A DNA stretch of 20,258 nt, taken from the NCBI GenBank assembly GCA_003250175.1, contig QKHD01000084.1, positions 1 to 20,258 on the forward strand, written 5' to 3'. Source of the DNA: Helicobacteraceae bacterium (lineage in GTDB: Bacteria; Campylobacterota; Campylobacteria; Campylobacterales; SZUA-545). Below the pieces are notes generated by a model. That model saw only the letters and a list, made by a program, of their open reading frames with translations. It searched no databases and was not told the DNA's origin. This document shows positions 1 through 5,663 of the stretch, piece by piece. Position numbers and translations under genes: made by a program. Numbering within the stretch: position 1 is the first letter of the stretch; every line of letters begins with the position of its first letter.

Positions 1-632
1 TTCTCGCCGGAAAAATCATTTTCCTGAAAACGGATGACGGAGAGGTCGGCGACCGTGGTCAGATCACTGCCAAGCTGTTTGGTGGCCGTAGCCCCCAGGG
101 AGTAGGAGGCCTTGCCGAAGCTGAGCTGGCTGCCCGGATCGATGGGGTTTCCGGAGCCGTCTTTAAGCTCGCTGTTGCCCGTGGGCAGGGTCATGCCGCC
201 ATAGAGGGTGAAGTGCCACTCCTCCATGTCATCCAGGCTCTCGCTCTCCGGAACCAGCCCGTCGGCGGTGAAACCCAGGGTCGCCATAACGGAGAGGTCG
301 GCAAAGCCCGCCGTACCCTGGTTGGTCTCGTCGATCTTGGCGTGGTAGGGGAGAAAAACATAGGCGCTGAAATAGGAGGTAAAGCCGTAGCCGATGCCGT
401 ACATATAATAGGTGTTGTTTTTACCCTCCGCTTCGCCGCTGAGGATACCCCGCTCGTACTCGGAGTAGTCGGTCTTGTGATAGAGCAGCACGCTGCCCTT
501 GGGCAGGGTGGCGGAGGAGGAGGTCTCCAGCGGTGCGCCGGGGCCTTCGAGCCCCGCGGCCCCCAGGGCGGCCACACCGTGGTGGGCGAAGAGGGAGGAG
601 GTAAGCGCGAGGGGGAGAAGGTAGCGTTTCAT
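1..632 (-). CDS. Outer-membrane channel-like protein of the nickel operon (3' end cut by window edge)
   Basis: Reading leftward from the ATG at 632-630, about 210 codons are open and run off the left edge. The N-terminus (MKRYLLPLALTSSLFA, then HHG) reads as a Sec signal peptide. The rest is rich in Gly, Tyr, Ser and Thr in alternating hydrophobic/polar strands (LPYHAKIDETN, GFADLSVMATLGF, LYGGMTLPTGNS), typical of a beta-barrel. The GFADLSV and LPTGNS patterns resemble the 'MetA-pathway of phenol degradation'/transporter barrel family; that placement is by eye. Its start overlaps the stop of the NikL-like gene by 4 nt (ATGA), so it is probably translationally coupled as the third gene of the NikR-controlled operon. 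An outer-membrane step in nickel import is inferred from position only. A His pair right after the signal peptide could contact metal. Confidence 0.7.
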   Translation of the reverse strand, partial: MKRYLLPLALTSSLFAHHGVAALGAAGLEGPGAPLETSSSATLPKGSVLLYHKTDYSEYERGILSGEAEGKNNTYYMYGIGYGFTSYFSAYVFLPYHAKIDETNQGTAGFADLSVMATLGFTADGLVPESESLDDMEEWHFTLYGGMTLPTGNSELKDGSGNPIDPGSQLSFGKASYSLGATATKQLGSDLTTVADLSVIRFQENDFSGE

Positions 633-1048
633 AGGGATTTCCTTTTGGCAATGTAGAGGGAGGCCAGACCAAAGAGCCCAAAGAGCAGGGCCAGGCCGAT
701 ACCCAGGCGCTCCCAGTGGTTAAGAACAGCCGTTTCGGGCTGGGTTTCGTTCAGGCTGGCGACGGTGTGGGTGATCATCACCCCGTGCCCGTCGGCGGCG
801 GCGGCGCGGATACGCCAAGTGCCGATGCGGTCCGGAACAAAGGCCAGGGTGCCCCGCTCGGAGGTGACCCCTTTTTGGAAGGGCTGGTCGCTGTCCGGCG
901 TGTAAATGGTAAAGGGCTCGAAACTGAAGGGTTCGCCGTCCGGGTAGGTGATGGTGACGGTTACCGCGGGGGCTTCGGCGACGCGGTGGCTGAGATCGTG
1001 GGCGGCCAAAAGACCGATCAGGGCAAAAAGAAGGGCCAGCTGTTTCAT
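629..1048 (-). CDS. NikL-like periplasmic/membrane-anchored nickel transport accessory protein
   Basis: This is a 139-residue protein. A signal peptide (residues 1-16, cleavage near LLAAHD) is followed by a small Ig-like or carboxypeptidase-regulatory-like beta domain (about 25-105; YPDGEPFSFEPFTIYTPD, GTLAFVPDRIGTWRI), then one C-terminal membrane helix (about 115-133) and a basic tail (AKRKSL). This topology matches NikL-type accessory subunits of NikMNQO/ECF nickel transporters. After cleavage the mature protein begins at or near His, as with other nickel accessory proteins. It overlaps the DUF4198 gene upstream and the outer-membrane gene downstream by 4 nt each (ATGA), so the three are one operon. 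The ECF permease and ATPase are not in the window and may lie past the left edge. Family assignment comes from domain layout and neighbours, not a search. Confidence 0.65.
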   Translation of the reverse strand: MKQLALLFALIGLLAAHDLSHRVAEAPAVTVTITYPDGEPFSFEPFTIYTPDSDQPFQKGVTSERGTLAFVPDRIGTWRIRAAAADGHGVMITHTVASLNETQPETAVLNHWERLGIGLALLFGLFGLASLYIAKRKSL

Positions 1049-1647
1049 GGGCGTACCTCGAAATTCAGGGTGTGGGTGATGAGGGATTCGTCCTCGACGG
1101 TGCCCTTTTGGCGCAGGGTTGCGGTGATCTGCTGCAGGCCGCCTTGGCGCAGGCGGATATTGACGTGGCCGTCCTCGGCGCTCATGCCGCGCACCTCGCC
1201 AAAGTAGGCGACGGGAATGTTGGCCAGGGGCTTGCCGTTTAGCTCCGTGATAATCCGGAGGCGTTCGCCCACCCTGGGCTCGCCCTCGATCCGGAGGGTA
1301 AAGCCCTGGGCGGGAAGGGGTGCGGAGAGGGTTTTGAGGTAGGTGACGCTTTCGACGCTGTGCCAGGTTTTGAGCGCCTCCGGATGGGCGGTGCGGCCGC
1401 CGGGCTTGGTGCCGTCGTAGGTTTTGGCCCAGGTGCCGCTGTCAAGCTCGGCATAGAGCGCCAGGCACGCGGCACCCTCCGGAACGAGGCAGCTTTGTTT
1501 CAGCTTGGCCGCATCGTAGGCTAACTCTTTCGCTTCGCCTTGCTCCGGATGGAGGTGGCCATAGTGGAAGCGGCCGTCCGGAGTGAGCCAGGCGTCGTGA
1601 GCGCTCAGGGGCAGCAGGGCAAGCAGGGCGGTAAGCAGGGTGCGCAT
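1045..1647 (-). CDS. DUF4198 (NikK-like) periplasmic nickel-binding accessory protein
   Basis: This 200-residue protein has a signal peptide (MRTLLTALLALLPLSA, then HDAWLTPDG). A mature N-terminus beginning HDAW/HDFW is typical of DUF4198 proteins, many of them NikK-like or cobalt/nickel transport accessories. Further on are His residues (FHYGHLHPEQGE) and, at about 118-150, an Ig-like segment (FTLRIEGEPRVGERLRI, ITELNGKPLANIPVAYF) typical of the family. The protein probably captures Ni(II) in the periplasm and hands it to an inner-membrane transporter. The ATG at 1647-1645 is favoured by an AAGGAG ribosome site 6 nt upstream (1654-1659). It is the first gene of the operon and follows the promoter, NikR-like operator and hairpin between it and nikR. 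Cobalt cannot be excluded, but the NikR neighbour favours nickel. Confidence 0.75.
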   Translation of the reverse strand: MRTLLTALLALLPLSAHDAWLTPDGRFHYGHLHPEQGEAKELAYDAAKLKQSCLVPEGAACLALYAELDSGTWAKTYDGTKPGGRTAHPEALKTWHSVESVTYLKTLSAPLPAQGFTLRIEGEPRVGERLRIITELNGKPLANIPVAYFGEVRGMSAEDGHVNIRLRQGGLQQITATLRQKGTVEDESLITHTLNFEVRP

Positions 1648-1669
1648 GGCGTCTCCTTGGGCGTAAAAC

Positions 1670-1707
1670 GACCCGATTCACAAGGGCAGGTCGTTGTGAA
1701 TCGGGTC
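1670..1707 (-). promoter_or_regulatory. Perfect 14-bp inverted repeat (hairpin) in the leader of the nickel operon
   Basis: GACCCGATTCACAA (1670-1683) and its exact reverse complement TTGTGAATCGGGTC (1694-1707) flank a 10-nt loop. The element lies downstream of the predicted -10 and only 10 nt before the AAGGAG ribosome site, so it would be transcribed into the 5' leader as a strong stem-loop. On the minus strand the stem is followed by GTTTTACG, which lacks the U-run of a convincing intrinsic terminator. It could be a protein-binding dyad, an mRNA stability or translation-control hairpin, or a weak attenuator. The dyad is seen directly; the role is unknown. Confidence 0.7.
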
Positions 1708-1708
1708 A

Positions 1709-1758
1709 GTATTACGAAAGTGAAAAAAATCATACCGGAAAGAAAATTAAAAAGTCAA
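1709..1758 (-). promoter_or_regulatory. Promoter of the nickel operon with overlapping NikR-like operator
   Basis: On the minus strand a -35 TTGACT (1758-1753) and -10 TATGAT (1734-1729) are 18 bp apart. Overlapping the -10 is a dyad on the plus strand, GTATTAC (1709-1715), 13 nt, ATCATAC (1729-1735). It resembles the E. coli NikR operator GTATGA-N16-TCATAC, with the same outer GTAT...ATAC ends, a GTATTACGAA versus GTATGACGAA left side and one base less in total. Nickel-loaded NikR bound here would cover the -10 and repress the DUF4198/NikL-like/outer-membrane genes. nikR itself ends 70 bp upstream on the same strand. Confidence 0.65.
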
Positions 1759-1805
1759 GGGAAAACTGAACAGGTGTTCGTATTTTTTAATCTTATCAAG
1801 AAGGT

Positions 1806-1827
1806 GCCTCCGCCGAAGCGGGGAGGC
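1806..1827 (-). terminator. Possible weak terminator stem-loop at the end of nikR
   Basis: The 6-bp arms GCCTCC and GGAGGC close on a further 3 pairs with one bulged base and a 3-nt loop. The stem starts at the last base of the nikR stop codon. No uninterrupted U-run follows on the minus strand (ACCTTCTTGATAAG), so termination is doubtful. It may only separate nikR mRNA from the next promoter. Confidence 0.3.
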
Positions 1828-2243
1828 TACTGGTGGAAAAAGGAGGTCTTGGTGAGCTTGGAAAATTTCACGCCCTTGAGGCCGCCGATCTTGAGGGCGA
1901 TGTCGTTGATTGCCTCGGCCTTGCCCTTGATGATGATGGTCTCTAGGCAGTTGTGGTGGTCGACGTGGACGTGGGTGTTGCAGAGGATATGGGCCGAGTC
2001 GCTGTGCTGGACGGCGATAAGTTTTTCCGTCAGACCGCGCTGGTGGTGGTCGTAGATGATGGTGAGGACGCCTGCGACCTCGCCGTCGCCCTTTTGCCAC
2101 TGTTCGTCGGTCATCTTCTCCCGGATCAGGTCGCGGATAAACTCCGAGCGCGACGCGTAGCCCTTGGTGGTGACGTTGGTATCCAGCTCGTTAAGCAGGT
2201 TTTCCGGAAGGGATACGGTGAATCGGATCGTCTGGTCGGACAT
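1827..2243 (-). CDS. nikR: Nickel-responsive transcriptional regulator NikR
   Basis: This 138-residue protein has the NikR architecture: an N-terminal ribbon-helix-helix DNA-binding segment (about 1-45; IRFTVSLPENLLNELD, ASRSEFIRDLIREK) and a C-terminal ACT-like nickel-binding tetramerisation domain. The high-affinity nickel ligands of E. coli NikR (His76, His87, His89, Cys95) are matched in identity and spacing by His80, His91, His93 and Cys99, in HVHVDHHNCLE. Length is normal for the family. The ATG at 2243-2241 has a GAGGAG-type ribosome site upstream. NikR binds Ni(II) and represses, or in Helicobacter also activates, nickel uptake and enzyme genes. The nickel-type operon just downstream on the same strand, with a matching operator, is its obvious target. 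The gene is divergent from the DUF4405 gene. This is the surest assignment in the left part of the window. Confidence 0.96.
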   Translation of the reverse strand: MSDQTIRFTVSLPENLLNELDTNVTTKGYASRSEFIRDLIREKMTDEQWQKGDGEVAGVLTIIYDHHQRGLTEKLIAVQHSDSAHILCNTHVHVDHHNCLETIIIKGKAEAINDIALKIGGLKGVKFSKLTKTSFFHQ

Positions 2244-2314
2244 GCAGGCTCCTCGTTTTGGGGATATTGTAGCGTTTGAGGGGTAAAATATGGCAACTAT
2301 GAAAAAGGATCATA
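2244..2314. promoter_or_regulatory. Divergent intergenic region between nikR and the DUF4405 gene
   Basis: These 71 bases must hold both start regions. Toward nikR there is a TACAAT -10-like element (2271-2266, minus strand) and a GAGGAG ribosome site. Toward the DUF4405 gene there is TAAAAT (2284-2289) and AAGGA before the ATG at 2315. No good -35 is visible for either, and I do not see a clear copy of the NikR-like operator here. Confidence 0.4.
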
Positions 2315-2797
2315 ATGAAAACATTTTTGAAAGAGGGAGCCACCTCCCTGACGGCACTTGTTTTCCTGGTCGTGGGTACGACCGGGGTTCTGCTTTTTTT
2401 CCACCTCTTCGAGGTTCGCATCAAGGAGATGCACGAGATTTTGGGTCTGGTTTTTGCGGCGGCTGCCCTGGCACACCTCTACTTCAACTGGGCCAGCATG
2501 AAGCGCTATTTTTCCAAAAAGACCTTTTTGGGCGCCCTGGCGGTCGTGGTGGTCGTGGCGGCGACCTTCGTGGCAACGGCCAAAACCGGTGAAAACCCCA
2601 AGGCGGTAATTCTCGACCGCGTGCTTAACGCCCCCCTTCCCCACGCCATGGCGGTTCTGGGTATCGCTCCGATGCAGTACGGCACACTGCTGAAAAAGAA
2701 AGGGATGCAGCCGGTGGGCATGACCATCGCCGATATCGCCCAGAACAACCGCGTGTCACCCTTTGAGATCGTGATGATCCTCACCGAAAAGAAGTAA
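2315..2797 (+). CDS. DUF4405-type membrane protein with a C-terminal soluble helical tail
   Basis: This 160-residue protein has three predicted membrane helices (about 12-30, 40-60, 70-90). Helices 1-2 carry the DUF4405 signature: VGTTGVLLFFHLFE, then MHEILG and AHLYFNW. Histidines on facing helices suggest a small cytochrome-b-like haem site; haem binding is known or proposed for relatives and is inferred here. Residues about 110-160 form a second part ending TIADIAQNNRVSPFEIVMIL, a short helical motif like those in proteins that carry 'IAEKNGISPEELLEIL' tails. The start is supported by AAGGA a few bases upstream. It is followed after 7 nt by the DUF2798 gene and probably co-transcribed. Its position opposite nikR suggests, without proof, a link to metal or redox physiology. 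Confidence 0.65.
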   Translation: MKTFLKEGATSLTALVFLVVGTTGVLLFFHLFEVRIKEMHEILGLVFAAAALAHLYFNWASMKRYFSKKTFLGALAVVVVVAATFVATAKTGENPKAVILDRVLNAPLPHAMAVLGIAPMQYGTLLKKKGMQPVGMTIADIAQNNRVSPFEIVMILTEKK

Positions 2798-2804
2798 GCG
2801 CACG

Positions 2805-3029
2805 ATGATCGCCAAAAAGTACGAACACATCGTCTTTGCCTTTTTGATGTCGCTGAAGATGTCCTTTATCATGTCCGGGGTGATCACCTACATCAACCTG
2901 GGCCTGGGGGGAGATTTTCTGATCCACTGGTACAGCGCCTGGTGGCGCGCCTTTATCGTCGCCTTTCCGACCATTATCCTGGTGGCGCCCTTTGTGCGCC
3001 GCTCGGTTCGGCGGATTGTGGCGGAGTGA
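2805..3029 (+). CDS. DUF2798 small inner-membrane protein
   Basis: This 74-residue protein has two membrane helices (about 8-30 and 45-66) and a positively charged end (RRSVRRIVAE). The pattern AFLMSLKMSFIMSGVIT, NLG, DFLIHWYSAW, VAFPTIILVAPFVRR is the DUF2798 signature, and the length is typical. Function is unknown for the family; these proteins often sit beside redox or metal genes. It starts 7 nt after the DUF4405 gene. Its stop overlaps the GTG start of the L,D-transpeptidase gene by 4 nt (GTGA), although base composition changes sharply just after this junction. Confidence 0.85.
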   Translation: MIAKKYEHIVFAFLMSLKMSFIMSGVITYINLGLGGDFLIHWYSAWWRAFIVAFPTIILVAPFVRRSVRRIVAE

Positions 3030-3520
3030 ATCGCTACAAGCTTCTTTTGGTTTTTTTGACGGCCACGTGGTTGAATACGCTTCTGGCCTCAGAATCAGGC
3101 GTCGATACGGTTTTGGTAGTGAAATCCGAACAAAAAATGTATCTGCTCTCCGGAAATGAAAAACTCAAATCCTATGCCGTTGCTTTGGGCGGAAATCCCC
3201 AGGGGCACAAGCAGCAAGAAGGTGATGAAAAGACTCCGGAGGGGAACTACACCTTGGATTATAAAAAGAGTGACAGCAGCTTTTACAAAGCCATACACAT
3301 CTCCTACCCCAATGAAGTGGATATAAAAAATGCCAAGGCTTTGGGGGTTGATCCCGGTGGACTGATCATGATACATGGTCAGCGCAACGGACTGGGATGG
3401 CTCTCAAGCCTTTCGCAGTATTTTAACTGGACAAATGGATGCATTGCCGTTACCAATGAGGAGATGGATGAAATATGGTCCCTGGTCAAAGAGGGAACCC
3501 CCATCGTCATAAGGCCATAA
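3026..3520 (+). CDS. L,D-transpeptidase family (YkuD) periplasmic protein
   Basis: I chose the GTG at 3026-3028, which overlaps the DUF2798 stop and gives a normal signal peptide (VNRYKLLLVFLTATW, cleavage near LLASES); a longer in-frame reading from 2942 would run across the DUF2798 gene in another frame. The 164-residue product holds one YkuD domain: VLVVKSEQKMYLL, TPEGNYTLDY, IMIHGQRN and WTNGCIAV. The catalytic pair is His117 and Cys139 in the [ST]xGC motif. Such enzymes make 3-3 crosslinks in peptidoglycan or attach proteins to it; in Campylobacterota, relatives with carboxypeptidase activity shape the cell. The insert between His117 and Cys139 fits the standard domain. Base composition is about 40% GC versus about 60% around it, which suggests a different origin, shared with the next gene. 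Confidence 0.88.
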   Translation: MNRYKLLLVFLTATWLNTLLASESGVDTVLVVKSEQKMYLLSGNEKLKSYAVALGGNPQGHKQQEGDEKTPEGNYTLDYKKSDSSFYKAIHISYPNEVDIKNAKALGVDPGGLIMIHGQRNGLGWLSSLSQYFNWTNGCIAVTNEEMDEIWSLVKEGTPIVIRP

Positions 3521-3521
3521 C

Positions 3522-3953
3522 ATGCCCCTCATAGTAACGACACTGGATTCTATTTATATGGGAATACTTGTGTTTTTTATAGTAACGATTTTGGCTACTC
3601 CTTTCATCTTATCCCTCAAAAGTTACGGAATTTTTAAAACCAACATGATAGCGATCCCATTAACGGCGGTTGTAATCACTGCAGCAGCCTGGTGGATGGA
3701 CACATATCCGGATATTAAGCTTGCGTCAATAGGGTATGAGATCGATGGGATGAGTGAAAATGAACGGGCACGTCATGTCCCCTTGCATCTGCGCGAAGAA
3801 GCGAAAAAAATCTTTGAGTCTAACATGGGAGTCGGATGGCCCTTAAAGGCTTTTTTTTGGTTGATTGGTATTCTGCCCTATCCGTCGCTTGTCTGGGTGG
3901 GTGTAAAAATAGCGAGATGGATAGGTTTTAAAAAGTTTAACCGGAGATTTTGA
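3522..3953 (+). CDS. Hypothetical membrane protein, three predicted helices
   Basis: I do not recognise this 143-residue protein. It has two hydrophobic helices near the N-terminus (about 12-32 and 40-58), a polar, probably periplasmic stretch (about 60-104, with DIKLASIGYEIDGMSENERAR cut by charged residues) and a third helix (about 105-125), then a basic end (FKKFNRRF). The ATG follows the L,D-transpeptidase stop after one base, so the two are co-transcribed and possibly co-translated. Like that gene it is AT-rich (one 60-base stretch near 3541 is about a third GC). A role as membrane partner of the transpeptidase is possible from position only. Confidence 0.7.
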   Translation: MPLIVTTLDSIYMGILVFFIVTILATPFILSLKSYGIFKTNMIAIPLTAVVITAAAWWMDTYPDIKLASIGYEIDGMSENERARHVPLHLREEAKKIFESNMGVGWPLKAFFWLIGILPYPSLVWVGVKIARWIGFKKFNRRF

Positions 3954-3956
3954 TTT

Positions 3957-3984
3957 TCGACAGGCGTTCTTCATGCGCTATAAT
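3957..3984 (+). promoter_or_regulatory. Sigma70-type promoter of the UPF0126/TRIC gene
   Basis: A perfect -10 TATAAT (3979-3984) is preceded at 16 bp by TCGACA (3957-3962), five of six matching TTGACA. The implied leader is short, with a ribosome site in AAAAAAAGG before the ATG at 4008. It shows that the downstream gene is a separate transcription unit from the AT-rich pair. Confidence 0.65.
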
Positions 3985-4007
3985 GCAAGAAAAAAAGGCC
4001 CCCGAAC

Positions 4008-4619
4008 ATGACCCTCTTCACCCTCGCAGACACCCTCGGTATCATCACCTTTGCCTATGCGGGGCTGCTGGTGGGTACGGAGAAAAAGCTCGACCTTCTG
4101 GGCCTGGTGATTCTCTCCAGCCTCACGGCCATGGGGGGCGGGATTTTGCGCGACGTCATGGCGGGGCGGATTCCCTACAGTCTGGTCGATCCGCTCCCTG
4201 CGGCGACGGTGTTGGGCACCATTGCCGTGGTGCTGCTCTTCCGGCTGCAGCGGTTTGCCTCGGCGGAGAATATGCGGGTCTTTATCATCAGCGATGCGGT
4301 GGGGCTTTCGGCCTTTAGCATCTCCGGAGCGATCGTCGGGATTCAGGCGGGGCTTTCGGGCTTTGGCGTGGTGGTGCTGGGGTTTGTCACCGCCGTGGGC
4401 GGGGGGATTATCCGCGATGTGCTGATCAACCGCGTGCCCCTGCTGCTGCGCCGGGATTTTTACGGGACGGTGGCCATTTTGGTGGCCGCCGCCGTCTGGG
4501 CGCTGGAGGTGTTGGGGCTGCGCAACGAGCTGAGCATGACCGTGCTGTTTGCCCTGGGGGTGGCGGTGCGGCTGACCGCCTATTTCAAGGGGTGGAAGCT
4601 CCCCTCCTTCGGGGTGTGA
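4008..4619 (+). CDS. UPF0126 / trimeric intracellular cation (TRIC)-type channel family membrane protein
   Basis: This 203-residue protein has about seven membrane helices, built from two homologous halves. Each half carries the glycine-rich UPF0126 signature followed by Arg-Asp-Val: TAMGGGILRDVMAGRIP (about residues 40-56) and TAVGGGIIRDVLINRVP (about 128-144). Length and repeats fit the YicG/YadS-like family, whose crystallised members form trimeric TRIC-like cation channels; the physiological substrate is unsettled (a glycine transporter role has been proposed for one). The gene has its own promoter. Its TGA is directly followed by the stop codon of the convergent binding-protein gene (TGATCA spans both). 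Confidence 0.9.
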   Translation: MTLFTLADTLGIITFAYAGLLVGTEKKLDLLGLVILSSLTAMGGGILRDVMAGRIPYSLVDPLPAATVLGTIAVVLLFRLQRFASAENMRVFIISDAVGLSAFSISGAIVGIQAGLSGFGVVVLGFVTAVGGGIIRDVLINRVPLLLRRDFYGTVAILVAAAVWALEVLGLRNELSMTVLFALGVAVRLTAYFKGWKLPSFGV

Positions 4620-5642
4620 TCAGGGGTTAAGCACCATCTCCAGCTGCTTGTCCGTCAGCTTGACGTGGAGAAATTGGTCGTAAAAACGGCGCACTTCGGC
4701 GCGGATGTCGATGCCCGATTTGGGGTCGATTTTGTCAATGAGCCAGAGTGACCCGATGAGGCGGGTAAAGGCCGGCGGGCGGTCCAGAAAGTTAAAAGGC
4801 GCCTTGGGAATAAGAAAAACCCGTTTGTTTTTGACCGCATTCAGGGAGCCTAAAAGGGCATCGCCGTAGACCGACTGGGCAAAGCCCGCGTCCTGGGTGA
4901 TGATCACCTCCGGATTGTACTGCACGAGCAGCTCTTTGTTGATCGTCTCCATCCCGATGAGGGTCGACTGCTGGCAGGCGTGGACGTTTTTGGCGCCGAT
5001 GAGCGGGATAAAACTGGCGTGGAAGGAGTTTTCGCACTCACTTTGCAGGCCGTTGGCACCCAGGGCGTAGTAGATGCGGGCGGGGGTTTTGACCCTTTTG
5101 GCGTAGGTGTCGATGAGGCCCAGAATGCGCTCGGTCTCCGCCCGAAGCGTTTTGGCACGCTCAGGGTTGCCGAAGAGCTCGCCCAGTAGGGTCAGGGTTG
5201 CGGGCAGTTTGGTGATGTCGTCGGGGTCAATGTAGACGGTGGGAATCCCAAAGGGGGCAAACTCTTTTTCGATCTTGTTCAGGATAAAGTCGTTTTTCCA
5301 GGCCAGGATGAGGTCGGGTTTGGTGGCGATGAGCTTCTCTTTGTTCGCCCCCTTGGCGTTGCCGTGCCAGCCGCCCAAAACGGGCAGTTCAAACATCTTA
5401 TCCAGCAGCAGCGCGGGCATGCCCTTGTTGTTCTGGTTCATGGCCGGAATATTGAGGCCGACAAGCAGCTCCGGATCAAAGGCGTAGAGCAGAAACGTCA
5501 CGGGCGGTGCGGAGCCGAAGGCGTTTTTGGGCGTCTCGGCAAAGGCGGTTTTTTTGCCGGTTACGTCGGTGATCTCCAAGGCGGCCAGCGAGCCGGCGAG
5601 GAAGAAGGCGACGAGCAGTAAAAGGGAGGGCAGTCGTTTCAT
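4620..5642 (-). CDS. ABC-transporter periplasmic binding protein, class III (BtuF/FhuD/CeuE-like), second of two
   Basis: This 340-residue protein has a Sec signal peptide (MKRLPSLLLLVAFFLAGSLAA, mature start near LEITD) and no lipobox cysteine. It then shows the PF01497 layout: ITDVTGKKTAFAETPK at the start, an N-lobe ending in KEKLIATKPDLILAW, a long backbone helix (about 155-180), and a C-lobe with METINKELLVQYNPEVIIT followed by AVKNKRVFLIPK and a C-terminal helix. Class III proteins bind siderophores, haem, cobalamin or small metal chelates. Several exposed His/Cys residues (GGWHGN, ECENSFHASF, NVHACQQ) could bind metal. It is the last gene of the four-gene cluster, 21 nt after the haemoglobin gene, with AAGGAA before its ATG. 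No permease or ATPase follows. Substrate is unknown. Confidence 0.85.
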   Translation of the reverse strand: MKRLPSLLLLVAFFLAGSLAALEITDVTGKKTAFAETPKNAFGSAPPVTFLLYAFDPELLVGLNIPAMNQNNKGMPALLLDKMFELPVLGGWHGNAKGANKEKLIATKPDLILAWKNDFILNKIEKEFAPFGIPTVYIDPDDITKLPATLTLLGELFGNPERAKTLRAETERILGLIDTYAKRVKTPARIYYALGANGLQSECENSFHASFIPLIGAKNVHACQQSTLIGMETINKELLVQYNPEVIITQDAGFAQSVYGDALLGSLNAVKNKRVFLIPKAPFNFLDRPPAFTRLIGSLWLIDKIDPKSGIDIRAEVRRFYDQFLHVKLTDKQLEMVLNP

Positions 5643-5663
5643 GGGGGTTCCTTTTTTTATGGG

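Noticed and set aside
2942..3025. N-terminal extension of the L,D-transpeptidase back to 2942
   Set aside because: It overlaps the DUF2798 coding region in another frame and hides the signal peptide; the GTG at 3026 gives a normal secreted protein and a 4-nt overlap.
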